Below, one piece after another: positions 1-8,116 of a DNA stretch of 64,000 bases. Both the position numbers and the translations under genes were made by a program. This DNA is from Paractinoplanes ferrugineus. Lineage in GTDB: Bacteria; Actinomycetota; Actinomycetes; Mycobacteriales; Micromonosporaceae. The stretch is from assembly GCF_016862195.1 (NCBI RefSeq), contig NZ_BOMM01000014.1, forward strand, positions 62,001-126,000, written 5' to 3'. How positions within the stretch are numbered: the stretch's first letter is position 1; the number at the start of each line of letters is the position of its first letter. Below the pieces are notes generated by a model. The model saw nothing but the letters and a program-made list of their open reading frames with translations. It was not told the origin of the DNA and searched no databases.

Positions 1-78
1 GGCTTCGGCGGAGGCGGTCACAGCTGCTACACAGGAACCGGATAGGCGGCGCAAAGCGAGACCGGTGACAGTGGGGGC

Positions 79-816
79 ATGACGATGGCGAACCAAGAAT
101 CCGGTACCGAGCTCCGTCGTCCCGACGGTGGTCCGGTTCGAGTCCTCGTGGTCGACGACGAACCGACCCTGGCCGAGTTGCTCTCCATGGCGCTGCGCTA
201 CGAGGGCTGGGACGTCAAGAGCGCCGGCGACGGCCAGACCGCCGTGCGCACCGCCCGCGACTTCCGCCCCGACGCCGTCGTCCTCGACATGATGCTGCCC
301 GACATCGACGGGCTGGAGGTGCTGCGCCGGCTGCGGGGCGAGTCCCCCGAGGTGCCCGTGCTGTTCCTGACGGCCAAGGACTCGGTGGAGGACCGGATCA
401 CCGGCCTCACCGCCGGTGGCGACGACTACGTCACCAAGCCGTTCAGCCTGGAGGAGGTCGTGGCCCGGCTCCGCGGCCTGATGCGGCGGATGGGCCACTC
501 GCCGATGCGCACCGAGTCGCTTCTCGTCGTCGGCGACCTGTCCCTCGACGAGGACAGCCACGAGGTGCGCCGCGGCAGCGACCTGGTCACGCTCACCGCG
601 ACCGAGTTCGAGCTGCTGCGCTACCTGATGCGCAATCCGCGGCGGGTGCTGAGCAAGAGCCAGATTCTCGACCGGGTGTGGAACTACGACTTCGGCGGCC
701 AGGCCAACGTGGTCGAGCTGTACATCTCGTACCTGCGCAAGAAGATCGACGCCGGCCGGGCGCCGATGATCCACACGATGCGCGGGGCCGGTTATGTCCT
801 CAAGCCGGCTGACTGA
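79..816 (+). CDS. OmpR/PhoB-family response regulator
   Basis: Cytoplasmic DNA-binding response regulator, 245 aa. The receiver domain (about residues 20-135) shows the acidic pair D26-D27, phosphoacceptor D70 (in VVLDMMLPDIDG), T98 and K120 (VTKPFS). The C-terminal winged helix (about 150-243) has the OmpR pattern LTATEFELLRYLM and GAGYVLKPAD. The ATG at 79 has a G-rich stretch (GGGGG, 72-76) just upstream; an in-frame ATG at 85 is an alternative. It overlaps the following kinase gene by 23 bp, so the two form one transcription and translation unit. It most resembles TrcR-like regulators found next to GT39 glycosyltransferase genes in actinobacteria, and a GT39 gene does lie 3 kb downstream; target genes are inferred, not shown. 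Confidence 0.95.
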   Translation: MTMANQESGTELRRPDGGPVRVLVVDDEPTLAELLSMALRYEGWDVKSAGDGQTAVRTARDFRPDAVVLDMMLPDIDGLEVLRRLRGESPEVPVLFLTAKDSVEDRITGLTAGGDDYVTKPFSLEEVVARLRGLMRRMGHSPMRTESLLVVGDLSLDEDSHEVRRGSDLVTLTATEFELLRYLMRNPRRVLSKSQILDRVWNYDFGGQANVVELYISYLRKKIDAGRAPMIHTMRGAGYVLKPAD

Positions 817-2389
817 AGCCGCGCCGAGCCGGCGCGCCCGATGGCGTAGCCCGTCAGGTTGGTCGCTGCGCACCCGGATCGTGGCGATCGTGATCACCCT
901 GCTCGCCGTCGTCGGGGTCGCGGTCGGCGGCACCGCCGGGATCTTCCTGCGCCAGCAGCTGTACGCCCAGCTCGACGCCAAGATCGAGCAGAAGATGGAC
1001 CCGTTCCGGGGGAACGGGAACCAGCCGTTCGGCAACGGACGCTCGCCCGGCAACCGGCCCTATCTGCCGGACCGGCCCTCCCCCGGCTCGGACCTCGGTT
1101 CCATCACGGCCTTCTACGACTCGGAGTACCCCAGCGATTTCCTCGGTGGGGTGGTCGACTTCGACACCGGCGCCGCGAGCACCACCAACCAGCTCGAGCT
1201 CAAGTGGAACGACCTCGACGCCACGAAGCAGACCAAACTGGTCGCGATCAAGGCCGACGGCCACAAGGAGAACATCGACCTCGGTTCGCTCGGAACCTTC
1301 CGGGTCACCGCCGAGGACATCGGCAACAACACGGTCAAGGTCGTCGCCCTCTCGCTCTCGCCCCTGCACCAGACGCTGCTGAAGGTCGCCCTGGTGACCG
1401 GTGGGGCGGTGCTCATCGCTCTGGTCATCGCCGGCTGGGCGGCCGCACTCATCGTCCGTCGCACGCTCCGGCCGCTCCGCCGGGTCGCGAACACCGCCAC
1501 CCGGGTCTCCGAGTTGCGGCTCGACCGCGGCGAGGTGCAGCTGGCCCAACGGGTGCCGGAGGCCGACACCGACCCGAACACCGAGGTCGGCCAGGTCGGT
1601 GCGGCCCTCAACCGGATGCTCGACCACGTCGGCGGCGCCCTCGAGGCCCGGCACGCCAGCGAGATGCAGGTCCGCCAGTTCGTCGCCGACGCCAGCCATG
1701 AGCTGCGCACGCCACTCGCGGCCATCCGCGGTTACGCCGAACTGAGCCGGCGCAGCCGCGCGCCCATCCCCGAAGAGATCGCACACGTGCTCGGCCGGGT
1801 CGAGTCCGAGGCCAAACGGATGACCGGACTTGTCGAGGACCTGCTGCTGCTGGCTCGCCTGGACGCCGGCCGGCCGCTCGCGCACGACCCGGTCGACCTG
1901 AGCATGCTGGTCGTCGACGCGGTCAGCGACGCGCACGCCACCGGGCCCCGGCACAACTGGCAGCTGGACCTGCCCGAGGAGCCGGTCACCGTGGTCGGCG
2001 ACGGCGCGCGCCTGCACCAGGTGCTGGCCAACCTGCTCGCCAACGCCCGCACCCACACGCCCGAGGGCACCGCCGTCACCGTCACCGTGCGCGCCGACCG
2101 CGACGCCGCGATCCTGGATGTCATCGACAGCGGACCGGGCATCCCGGCCGAGCTCCAGCCGCACATCTTCGAACGGTTCGCCCGTGGCGACAGCTCCCGC
2201 TCCCGGGCAGCCGGCAGCACCGGGCTCGGCCTGTCGATCGTGCACGCCGTGGTCACCGCGCACGGCGGCACCGTCTCCGTACGCAGTGTCCAGGGCGAGA
2301 CCGTCTTCACCGTGACCCTGCCGCTCAGGCCGCCCACGCTCGTCCCATCTGCTGGTCAGTTGGCGCAGATGGGGGCGCGGCCCCGGTGA
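794..2389 (+). CDS. Two-component sensor histidine kinase
   Basis: Membrane histidine kinase of 531 aa, the partner of the overlapping response regulator. A first TM helix lies at about residues 28-50 and a second at about 198-222; between them is a roughly 145-residue extracytoplasmic sensor without recognised fold. HAMP follows. The H-box ASHELRTPLAAIRGY places the phospho-acceptor at H302, and the ATPase domain has the N box (LANLLANARTHTPEG), DSGPGIP and GLGLSIV. The sensor loop is rich in Gly, Asn and Pro near its start. Start at ATG 794 lies inside the regulator gene, the usual coupled arrangement. The stop at 2389 lies directly before the promoter-like sequence of the aromatic leader. 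Confidence 0.95.
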   Translation: MSSSRLTEAAPSRRARWRSPSGWSLRTRIVAIVITLLAVVGVAVGGTAGIFLRQQLYAQLDAKIEQKMDPFRGNGNQPFGNGRSPGNRPYLPDRPSPGSDLGSITAFYDSEYPSDFLGGVVDFDTGAASTTNQLELKWNDLDATKQTKLVAIKADGHKENIDLGSLGTFRVTAEDIGNNTVKVVALSLSPLHQTLLKVALVTGGAVLIALVIAGWAAALIVRRTLRPLRRVANTATRVSELRLDRGEVQLAQRVPEADTDPNTEVGQVGAALNRMLDHVGGALEARHASEMQVRQFVADASHELRTPLAAIRGYAELSRRSRAPIPEEIAHVLGRVESEAKRMTGLVEDLLLLARLDAGRPLAHDPVDLSMLVVDAVSDAHATGPRHNWQLDLPEEPVTVVGDGARLHQVLANLLANARTHTPEGTAVTVTVRADRDAAILDVIDSGPGIPAELQPHIFERFARGDSSRSRAAGSTGLGLSIVHAVVTAHGGTVSVRSVQGETVFTVTLPLRPPTLVPSAGQLAQMGARPR

Positions 2390-2394
2390 GGCGC

Positions 2395-2400
2395 TATGCT
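2395..2400 (+). promoter_or_regulatory. Candidate -10 box of the leader/DAHP synthase transcript
   Basis: TATGCT sits 5 bp after the kinase stop codon and 7 bp before the ATG of the leader peptide (2408). If used, transcription would start at or within a base or two of that ATG, giving a leaderless or near-leaderless leader ORF, a common actinobacterial arrangement. No convincing -35 hexamer is seen at 16-18 bp. Confidence 0.4.
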
Positions 2401-2407
2401 GTCGGAC

Positions 2408-2473
2408 ATGTCTCGCATGTATCGGTGGTTTACCGGGCCGGCTCACGCCGGTGCCTCGGTCGTCACCGCATGA
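2408..2473 (+). CDS. Aromatic leader peptide (attenuation control)
   Basis: A 21-codon ORF beginning MSRMYRWFTG and ending SVVTA. Codons 5-8 read Tyr-Arg-Trp-Phe (2420-2431), so all three aromatic amino acids occur within four codons. It is followed 27 bases after its stop by a perfect intrinsic terminator, then by a DAHP synthase gene, the first enzyme of aromatic biosynthesis. This is the layout of ribosome-mediated attenuation: a ribosome stalled for charged Tyr, Trp or Phe tRNA would change folding of the downstream RNA. A comparable leader (aroR) upstream of a DAHP synthase is known in Corynebacterium. An internal ATG at 2417 (MYRWF) is an alternative start. No strong Shine-Dalgarno is visible, consistent with leaderless initiation. 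Confidence 0.8.
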   Translation: MSRMYRWFTGPAHAGASVVTA

Positions 2474-2500
2474 TCTGAGACACCAGCCAGAGCCGGCCAA

Positions 2501-2532
2501 GGCAGCGACGCGACGTCGCTGCCTTTTGTTTT
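2501..2532 (+). terminator. Attenuator terminator upstream of DAHP synthase
   Basis: A perfect 10-bp stem GGCAGCGACG (2501-2510) / CGTCGCTGCC (2514-2523) with a 3-nt CGA loop is followed by TTTTGTTTT (2524-2532), a textbook Rho-independent terminator and rare for its U-tract in such GC-rich DNA. A 9-nt sequence inside the leader ORF (2436-2444, GGCCGGCTC) is the exact reverse complement of 2490-2498, immediately before the terminator stem, giving an alternative pairing that ribosome position could switch. Confidence 0.88.
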
Positions 2533-2585
2533 GCCACGAGCATGCCGGCTCTCGCCCTGGGCGCCGGCGAAGGAGATGAAACCAC

Positions 2586-3650
2586 GTGACCATCCCCGAG
2601 GTTCAGCGCGTCCGTGACCAGCGCATCGCCGCCGTCGTCCCGCTGATGAGCCCCGCGCTGCTGCACCACGAGCTGCCCTTGACCGCCGAATTGCACGACA
2701 CCGTGCTCGACGGCCGACGCCAGGTCGAGGACGTCCTCAACGCCCGAGATCCCCGGCTTCTGGTGGTGGTCGGGCCCTGTTCCGTGCACGATCCGGCAGC
2801 CGCCGGCGAATACGCCGGGCTGCTGCGCGAACAGGCCGACCGGCTCGCCGACGACCTGCTCGTCGTGATGCGCGTCTACTTCGAGAAGCCGCGCTCCACA
2901 GTCGGTTGGAAGGGTCTGATCAACGACCCCGCCCTGGACGGCACCGGCGACGTCGGCACCGGCCTGCGGATCGCCCGCAAGCTGCTGCTCGAGATCGTCG
3001 GGCGCGGCCTGCCGACCGCCGTGGAGTTCCTCGACCCGATCACGCCGCAGTACATCGCCGACACCGTGGCCTGGGGCGCCATCGGTGCCCGTACCGTTGA
3101 ATCGCAGGTCCATCGGCAGTTGGCCTCTGGTCTTTCGATGCCGATCGGCATGAAGAACCGTCCCGACGGGAGCATCAGCACCGCCGTCGACGCGATCCAG
3201 GCCGCCGCGGTGCCGCACGTCTTCCCCGGCATCGACTACTCCGGCACGCCGGCGATCCTGACCACCACCGGCAACCCTGACACCCACCTGGTGTTGCGCG
3301 GTGGCGGTGGCCGGCCGAACTACAGCGCCGCCGACGTGGAAGCCGCGCTCCAGCTGCTGCGCAAGGACGGCCTGCCGGAGCGCCTGGTGATCGACTGCTC
3401 GCACGGCAACAGCGGCAAGGACCACCTGCGCCAGCCCCTGGTCGCCGACGACGTGGCCGGCCAGGTCGCCGACGGGCAGCGCGGCATCACCGGCGTCATG
3501 CTGGAGAGCTTCCTCGTTCCCGGCCGGCAGGAACTGGGCGGCGAGCTGACCTACGGCCAGTCCGTCACCGACGCCTGCATGGGCTGGGAACCGACCGTCG
3601 GGGTGCTCGAGCGGCTGGCCTCGGCGGTGGCGAAGCGGCGCGGCCGGTAA
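2586..3650 (+). CDS. aroG: 3-deoxy-7-phosphoheptulonate synthase, class I (AroF/G type)
   Basis: Condenses phosphoenolpyruvate and erythrose 4-phosphate to DAHP, committing carbon to the shikimate pathway; cytoplasmic. The 354-aa protein has family length and motifs: VVVGPCSVHD (residues 60-69, metal-ligand Cys65), EKPRSTVGWKGLINDP, GARTVESQVHRQLASGLS, DCSHGNSGK and VTDACMGWE. Start is GTG 2586 with GAAGGAG (2569-2575) 10 nt upstream; this ribosome site lies beyond the attenuator terminator, so read-through is needed for expression. The class I type closely resembles E. coli AroG, which is feedback-inhibited; the feedback specificity here cannot be told from sequence. It separates the two-component genes from the GT39/GT2 genes with which such systems usually sit. 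Confidence 0.95.
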   Translation: MTIPEVQRVRDQRIAAVVPLMSPALLHHELPLTAELHDTVLDGRRQVEDVLNARDPRLLVVVGPCSVHDPAAAGEYAGLLREQADRLADDLLVVMRVYFEKPRSTVGWKGLINDPALDGTGDVGTGLRIARKLLLEIVGRGLPTAVEFLDPITPQYIADTVAWGAIGARTVESQVHRQLASGLSMPIGMKNRPDGSISTAVDAIQAAAVPHVFPGIDYSGTPAILTTTGNPDTHLVLRGGGGRPNYSAADVEAALQLLRKDGLPERLVIDCSHGNSGKDHLRQPLVADDVAGQVADGQRGITGVMLESFLVPGRQELGGELTYGQSVTDACMGWEPTVGVLERLASAVAKRRGR

Positions 3651-3713
3651 CTCACAGCCGGCAAACAGGAACGACACAAAAGCGGGACAGGGCGCGCGTC
3701 GAGAGTTCTTCCC

Positions 3714-5792
3714 ATGACCTCGACGCTGCCCGCCCCGACTGTTGTGGATTCGCCGCCACGTCGCCCCACCCCGGCGCGTGATCCGGTCTGGGTGCGACCC
3801 TCGTTCTACGCGTTGCTCCTGTTCACCGGCGTGCTCTACATCTGGGGCCTGAACAAGTCGGGCTGGGCCAACGCGTTCTACTCGGCGGCCGCGCAGGCCG
3901 GCTCGGAAAGCTGGAAGGCGCTCTTCTACGGCTCCTCCGACGCGGCCAACTCGATCACGGTGGACAAGACGCCCGCGGCGCTGTGGGTGATGTCGCTGTC
4001 CGCGCGGATCTTCGGGGTCAATTCGTGGAGCATTCTCGTTCCGCAGGCCCTGATGGGTGTCGCCACCGTCGGCATTCTCTACAGCACGGTGAAGCGCTGG
4101 TTCGGCCCGGCCGCCGGGCTCATCGCCGGCGTGGTGCTCGCGACCACCCCGATCGCGGTGCTGATGTTCCGCTTCAACAACCCCGACGCCATGCTGGTCC
4201 TGCTCCTGGTGGCGGGCGCCTGGGCGACCTCGCGGGCGATCGAGACCGGACACACCAGGTGGCTGATCTGGGCCGGGGTCTTCGTCGGGTTCGGTTTCCT
4301 GGCCAAGATGCTGCAGGCGCTCCTGGTGGTTCCGGCGTTCGCGCTCGCCTATCTCATCGCCGGTCCACCGAAGCTCGGCAAGCGCCTCGGTCAACTCCTG
4401 TTGGCCCTGGTCGCCGTCGTGATCTCGGCAGGGTGGTACATCGCGGTCGTCGAACTCGTGCCGGCCTCGATGCGGCCCTACATCGGTGGCTCGCAGAACA
4501 ACAGCATCCTGGAGCTCGCCCTCGGCTACAACGGCCTCGGCCGGCTCTCCGGCGACGAGACCGGCAGCGTCGGCGGGGGCGGTGGAGGCGGCGGTTGGGG
4601 TGAGACCGGCCTGTTGCGCATGTTCGACAGCTCCCAGGGCGGGCAGGTCTCCTGGCTGCTTCCCGGCGCGCTCATCGTCCTGATCGCCGGCCTCGTGCTC
4701 ACCGCGTCCCGGGCTCGCACCGACGTGCAACGGGCCGGCTTCGTCATCTGGGGCGGCTGGCTCGTGGTCACCGGCCTCGTCTTCAGCTTCATGCAGGGGA
4801 TCTTCCACGCGTACTACACGGTTGCCCTGGCACCCGGGGTCGGCGCGGTCGTCGGCATGGGATCGGTGCTGCTCTGGCGCCACCGGCGCACCATCATCGC
4901 CTCGGCGACGCTGGCCACGGCGATCGCGATCACCGCGTGGTGGTGTTACCACCTGCTGACCCGCTCGGCCGACTTCCTGCCCTGGCTGCGGTGGGTGGTG
5001 CTGGTGGGCGGCCTGCTCGCGGCGGCCGGCGTACTCGCTGCTTCGCAGCTCGCCTCTCGATTCGGAGCGCGGCTCGGCATGGTGGCCGCGGGCGCCGCAT
5101 TGGTCGCGGTTCTTGCCGGGCCCGCGGCGTACGCGGTGCAGACCGCCTCGTCGGGATACACCGGCTCGATTCCGTCCGCCGGACCGTCCACTTCGGGCGG
5201 CTTCGGTGGTGGACCCGGTGGTGGCCGAGGCGGCCGAGGCGGTTCCCGGGGCGGCTTCCCGGGCGGGGGTTTCCCGGGTGGGGGTTTCCCGGGTGGCGGC
5301 TTCCCGGGCGGAGGTTCTCCGGGCGGCTCAGCTCAGGGCGGCTCAGCTCAGGGCGGCTCAGCTCAGGGCGGCTCAGCTCAGGGCGGTTTCGCCGGCGGTG
5401 GGATGCGCGGTGGCGGGGGCATGGGCGGACTGCTCGACGCCGTGCCGGTAAGCGCCGAGATGAGGGCATTTCTCCAGGCCGACGCCGACAAATACACCTG
5501 GGTGGCGGCCACGGTCGGCTCGCAGACGGCGTCCGGCTACCAACTGGCCACCGGCGACCCGGTGATGGCGATCGGCGGTTTCAACGGCACCGACCCGTCA
5601 CCGACACTCGCCCAGTTCAAGCAGTACGTCGCCGACGGGAAGATCCACTACTTCATCGGTAGCGGGCGCACCGGCAGGGGCGGCTCGAACAGCAGCGGCA
5701 GCAGTGCCAGCTCCGAGATCGCGCAGTGGGTGTCCGAGAACTTCACCTCATCGACCGTCGGCACCACCACCGTCTACGACCTGACCTCCTGA
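3714..5792 (+). CDS. GT39-family polyprenol-phosphate glycosyltransferase (ArnT/PMT-like)
   Basis: Integral membrane glycosyltransferase of the C fold (692 aa), expected to move a sugar from a polyprenyl-phosphate donor onto a lipid or cell-wall acceptor outside the membrane. The first loop contains the GT39-like segment with DAANSITVDKTPAALWV and later FRFNNPDAMLVLLL, typical of the actinobacterial YkcB-like subgroup. About ten or more hydrophobic helices follow up to residue 480. Residues about 490-570 are an unusual Gly/Ser/Phe/Pro repeat insertion encoded by a 15-bp tandem repeat; the final 130 residues form a soluble extracytoplasmic tail common in this subgroup. A GT2-GtrA gene follows after a hairpin, and together they probably form a donor-synthesis and transfer pair. 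Confidence 0.88.
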   Translation: MTSTLPAPTVVDSPPRRPTPARDPVWVRPSFYALLLFTGVLYIWGLNKSGWANAFYSAAAQAGSESWKALFYGSSDAANSITVDKTPAALWVMSLSARIFGVNSWSILVPQALMGVATVGILYSTVKRWFGPAAGLIAGVVLATTPIAVLMFRFNNPDAMLVLLLVAGAWATSRAIETGHTRWLIWAGVFVGFGFLAKMLQALLVVPAFALAYLIAGPPKLGKRLGQLLLALVAVVISAGWYIAVVELVPASMRPYIGGSQNNSILELALGYNGLGRLSGDETGSVGGGGGGGGWGETGLLRMFDSSQGGQVSWLLPGALIVLIAGLVLTASRARTDVQRAGFVIWGGWLVVTGLVFSFMQGIFHAYYTVALAPGVGAVVGMGSVLLWRHRRTIIASATLATAIAITAWWCYHLLTRSADFLPWLRWVVLVGGLLAAAGVLAASQLASRFGARLGMVAAGAALVAVLAGPAAYAVQTASSGYTGSIPSAGPSTSGGFGGGPGGGRGGRGGSRGGFPGGGFPGGGFPGGGFPGGGSPGGSAQGGSAQGGSAQGGSAQGGFAGGGMRGGGGMGGLLDAVPVSAEMRAFLQADADKYTWVAATVGSQTASGYQLATGDPVMAIGGFNGTDPSPTLAQFKQYVADGKIHYFIGSGRTGRGGSNSSGSSASSEIAQWVSENFTSSTVGTTTVYDLTS
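5256..5384 (+). repeat. 15-bp in-frame tandem repeats in the GT39 gene
   Basis: Two adjacent arrays share a 15-bp (5-codon) period. TTCCCGGGYGGGGGT-like units start at 5256, 5271, 5286 and 5301 and encode FPGGG. GGCTCAGCTCAGGGC units start at 5325, 5340, 5355 and 5370, are identical to each other, and encode GGSAQ. The perfect identity of the second array implies recent slippage expansion and likely length variation between strains. Confidence 0.9.
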
Positions 5793-5811
5793 CCAGGCAT
5801 TTACAGTTATC

Positions 5812-5843
5812 GACGGGCGGCACCCGAACGGGTGCCGCCCGTC
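5812..5843 (+). terminator. Hairpin terminator after the GT39 gene
   Basis: A perfect 14-bp stem (5812-5825 with 5830-5843; arms GACGGGCGGCACCC and its complement) closes a GAAC loop 19 bp after the GT39 stop. It lacks a U-tract, as is common for actinobacterial terminators. Confidence 0.7.
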
Positions 5844-5942
5844 ACCCGTCCGGGGCATGTTCACAAAGCAGAAAACGGACTCACAGGGTCCGCACAGTGT
5901 TGCCTTACGTATTGCCTAGTTGCGTGGCCGACCGTGGACGAC

Positions 5943-7178
5943 ATGAGCCTTACGACGCTGCCATCGCACGCCGCCGACTCGACCCGGCTGGACGCTCCGG
6001 TGCTCGATGTGGTCGTTCCCGTCTACAACGAGGAGATCGACCTGGAGCCGTGCGTACGGCGTCTGCACGCGTACCTCTCGGCGCATTTCCCGTACCGCTT
6101 CCGGATCACCGTCGCCGACAACGCGAGCACCGACTCGACCGCCGAGGTGGCCCGCCGGCTCACCGGGGAACTGCCGGGCGTGACCGCGGTACACCTGCCG
6201 GAGAAGGGCCGGGGCCGCGCCCTCAAATACGTCTGGACCCACTCCGACGCGGCCGTCCTGGCCTACATGGACGTGGACCTGTCCACTGACCTCAGCGCCC
6301 TGCTCCCCCTGGTCGCCCCGCTCATCTCCGGGCACTCCGACCTGGCGATCGGCTCCCGGCTGGCGCGCGGTTCCCGGGTGGTGCGCGGCGTGAAGCGCGA
6401 GTTCATCTCCCGCAGCTACAACCTGATCCTGCGCGGCACCCTGTCCGCCCGGTTCTCCGACGCGCAGTGCGGTTTCAAGGCGATCCGCGCCGACGTCGCC
6501 GAGCGGCTGCTGCCGATGGTCGAGGACACCGGCTGGTTCTTCGACACCGAGATGCTGGTGCTCGCCGAACGGGCGGGCCTGCGCATCCACGAGGTGCCGG
6601 TCGACTGGGTCGACGACCCGGACAGCCGCGTCGACATCGTCTCGACGGCGGTCGCCGACCTCAAGGGCATCATCCGCCTGCTCCGCGCGTTCGGTTCCGG
6701 CCGACTGCCCCTCGGCACGCTGCGCGAACAGCTCGGCCGTAACCCGCTTCCGGTGGCCGGCGTCCCCGCCGGCCTGACCGGCCAGCTGATCCGCTTCGCT
6801 GCGGTCGGGGTGGCGAGCACGCTCGCCTACCTTCTGCTGTACGCGCTCCTCCGCACCGCCGTGAGCCCACAGTGGTCGAACCTGATCGCACTGCTGGTCA
6901 CCGCCATCGCCAACACCGCGGTCAACCGCCGGGTCACCTTCGGCGTACGCGGCAACGACGGCGCCTGGCGTCACCAAGTGCAGGGCCTGCTCGTCTTCGC
7001 CATCGGCCTGGGCCTGACCAGCGGTTCCCTGGCCCTGCTGGACCGGCTGTCCACCAACCCGGCCAAGCCGCTGGAACTGGCCGTCCTGGTCCTCGCCAAC
7101 CTGCTGGCCACCGCGGTCCGTTTCCTGATGCTCCGCATCTGGGTCTTCCGCGCTCGCCGAGTCACCAGCAAGAGCTGA
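5943..7178 (+). CDS. Bifunctional GT2 glycosyltransferase / GtrA-like membrane protein
   Basis: The N-terminal GT2 domain (about residues 15-240) resembles dolichol/polyprenyl-phosphate sugar synthases: VVVPVYNEE, AYMDVDLSTD (DxD metal site) and DAQCGFKAIR. The C-terminal 130 residues form a four-helix GtrA domain (RFAAVGVASTLAYLLLY onward) thought to flip or position the polyprenyl-phosphate sugar. The protein would make the lipid-linked sugar donor used by the GT39 enzyme encoded upstream. The chosen ATG at 5943 begins MSLTTLPSHAADS; an upstream GTG at 5832 would add 37 residues but lies within the terminator hairpin and lacks support. Confidence 0.9.
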   Translation: MSLTTLPSHAADSTRLDAPVLDVVVPVYNEEIDLEPCVRRLHAYLSAHFPYRFRITVADNASTDSTAEVARRLTGELPGVTAVHLPEKGRGRALKYVWTHSDAAVLAYMDVDLSTDLSALLPLVAPLISGHSDLAIGSRLARGSRVVRGVKREFISRSYNLILRGTLSARFSDAQCGFKAIRADVAERLLPMVEDTGWFFDTEMLVLAERAGLRIHEVPVDWVDDPDSRVDIVSTAVADLKGIIRLLRAFGSGRLPLGTLREQLGRNPLPVAGVPAGLTGQLIRFAAVGVASTLAYLLLYALLRTAVSPQWSNLIALLVTAIANTAVNRRVTFGVRGNDGAWRHQVQGLLVFAIGLGLTSGSLALLDRLSTNPAKPLELAVLVLANLLATAVRFLMLRIWVFRARRVTSKS

Positions 7179-7193
7179 CCGCCGGTCCCCACC

Positions 7194-7436
7194 GCCACCG
7201 CCCGCAGCCGCAGCCGCCCGCCACCCGCCGCCGCAGCCCGCCCGCCGTCTCAGCCCGCCCCCAACCGCCGCAGCCCGCCCCCAACCGCCGCAGCCCGCCC
7301 GCCGTCGCAGCCCGCTCGCCACTACGGCCGCAGCCCGCCCGACGCCGCAGCCCACCCACCGTCTCAGCCCAACCCGCCGTCGCAGCCCGCTCGCCGCCGC
7401 AGCCCACCCGCCGCCATAGCCCACCCGCCGCCGTGC
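7194..7436. repeat. Degenerate CCGCCGCAGCCCGCC-type repeat tract
   Basis: About 240 bp of C-rich low-complexity DNA made of irregular copies of a 12-15 bp unit close to CCGCCGCAGCCCGCC. Frames across it read only Pro/Ala/Arg/Ser repeats and no credible gene is seen. Together with the tandem repeats to 7642 it forms a roughly 490-bp non-coding gap between converging genes. Confidence 0.8.
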
Positions 7437-7496
7437 GCCACCCCGCAGGCTTGCCGTTCGGCTCAGGGGCCGCTCGGCTCAGGGGCCGTCCGAATT

Positions 7497-7605
7497 GCTT
7501 GCCGGTCGACTCGGGGCCGTTCAGCTCGCTTGCCGGTCGACTCGGGGCCGTTCAGCTCGCCTGCCGGTCGACTCGGGACCGTTCAGCTCGCCTGCCGTTC
7601 AGCTC
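7497..7605. repeat. 31-bp direct tandem repeat, three full copies and a partial
   Basis: Copies begin at 7497, 7528 and 7559 and a truncated one at 7590. The unit starts GCTTGCCGGTCGACTC and ends GTTCAGCTC. Differences are one or two bases. There are no spacers, so it is not a CRISPR array. Confidence 0.88.
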
Positions 7606-7642
7606 GGGGGCTGGCTGGCTCGGGGGCTGGCTGGCTCGGGGG
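7605..7642. repeat. 16-bp direct tandem repeat
   Basis: CGGGGGCTGGCTGGCT occurs at 7605-7620 and 7621-7636 followed by CGGGGG. It abuts the 31-bp array and lies about 30 bp beyond the stop of the leftward DUF3040 gene. Confidence 0.85.
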
Positions 7643-7671
7643 CCCGTGTTGGTGAAGCTGGGCGGCGGCGG

Positions 7672-7956
7672 TCAGCCCGTCGAGCGGCTTCGGCGCAGAC
7701 GGCGGTAGATCAGTGCGGCGAAGACGGCGGTGCCGCACAGGGCGGACAGGATGGCGGCCGGCCACCAGCCCAGGACGCCCAGTGTGATCGCGGCCAGCCA
7801 GATCACGGCGGCGGCGAAGAGCAGGGAAAGCGAATGGCGTTTGCGCGGCACCGGAGTGATGTCGCCGCCCGACATGCGGGCACAGAACTCGGGATCGTCA
7901 TGCCGCAACTGGCGTTCAAGCTCTGCCAGACGGCGGCTGTCTTCCCTGCTCAGCAT
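7672..7956 (-). CDS. DUF3040 membrane protein
   Basis: Small protein (94 aa) of the actinobacterial DUF3040 family, function unknown. It begins MLSREDSRRLAELERQL, typical of the family, with DDPEFC next, and has two closely spaced TM helices (about residues 43-82) and a basic tail. The start at 7956 is set by GGAGG followed by a 7-nt spacer; a longer in-frame reading to 8103 lacks a ribosome site. It stands alone, facing the repeat tract. Confidence 0.85.
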   Translation of the reverse strand: MLSREDSRRLAELERQLRHDDPEFCARMSGGDITPVPRKRHSLSLLFAAAVIWLAAITLGVLGWWPAAILSALCGTAVFAALIYRRLRRSRSTG

Positions 7957-8116
7957 GTCGCCACCTCCGGTCGGCCCCGGGCCTGCCCACGATCGACAAG
8001 CAACCGCCTCGATCGCTGCCATTGTTACTCGCGCGTTGCCTTTCGGATACCTCCCGGTGTGCCAGTCCCCGCCATACTTCCGATTTCCTCCCAAGACCGG
8101 CAACCCCTCGAGGAAG

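Noticed and set aside
854..2593. Long antisense ORF opposite the first kinase (also 2463-4952, 18626-21001, 29839-32376 and 34006-37404)
   Set aside because: They lie opposite well-supported genes, are Arg/Gly/Asp/His-rich without domains, and arise from GC3 bias that removes stop codons on the other strand.
7497..7642. CRISPR-like array
   Set aside because: The 31-bp and 16-bp units are contiguous with no spacers, and no cas genes are nearby.
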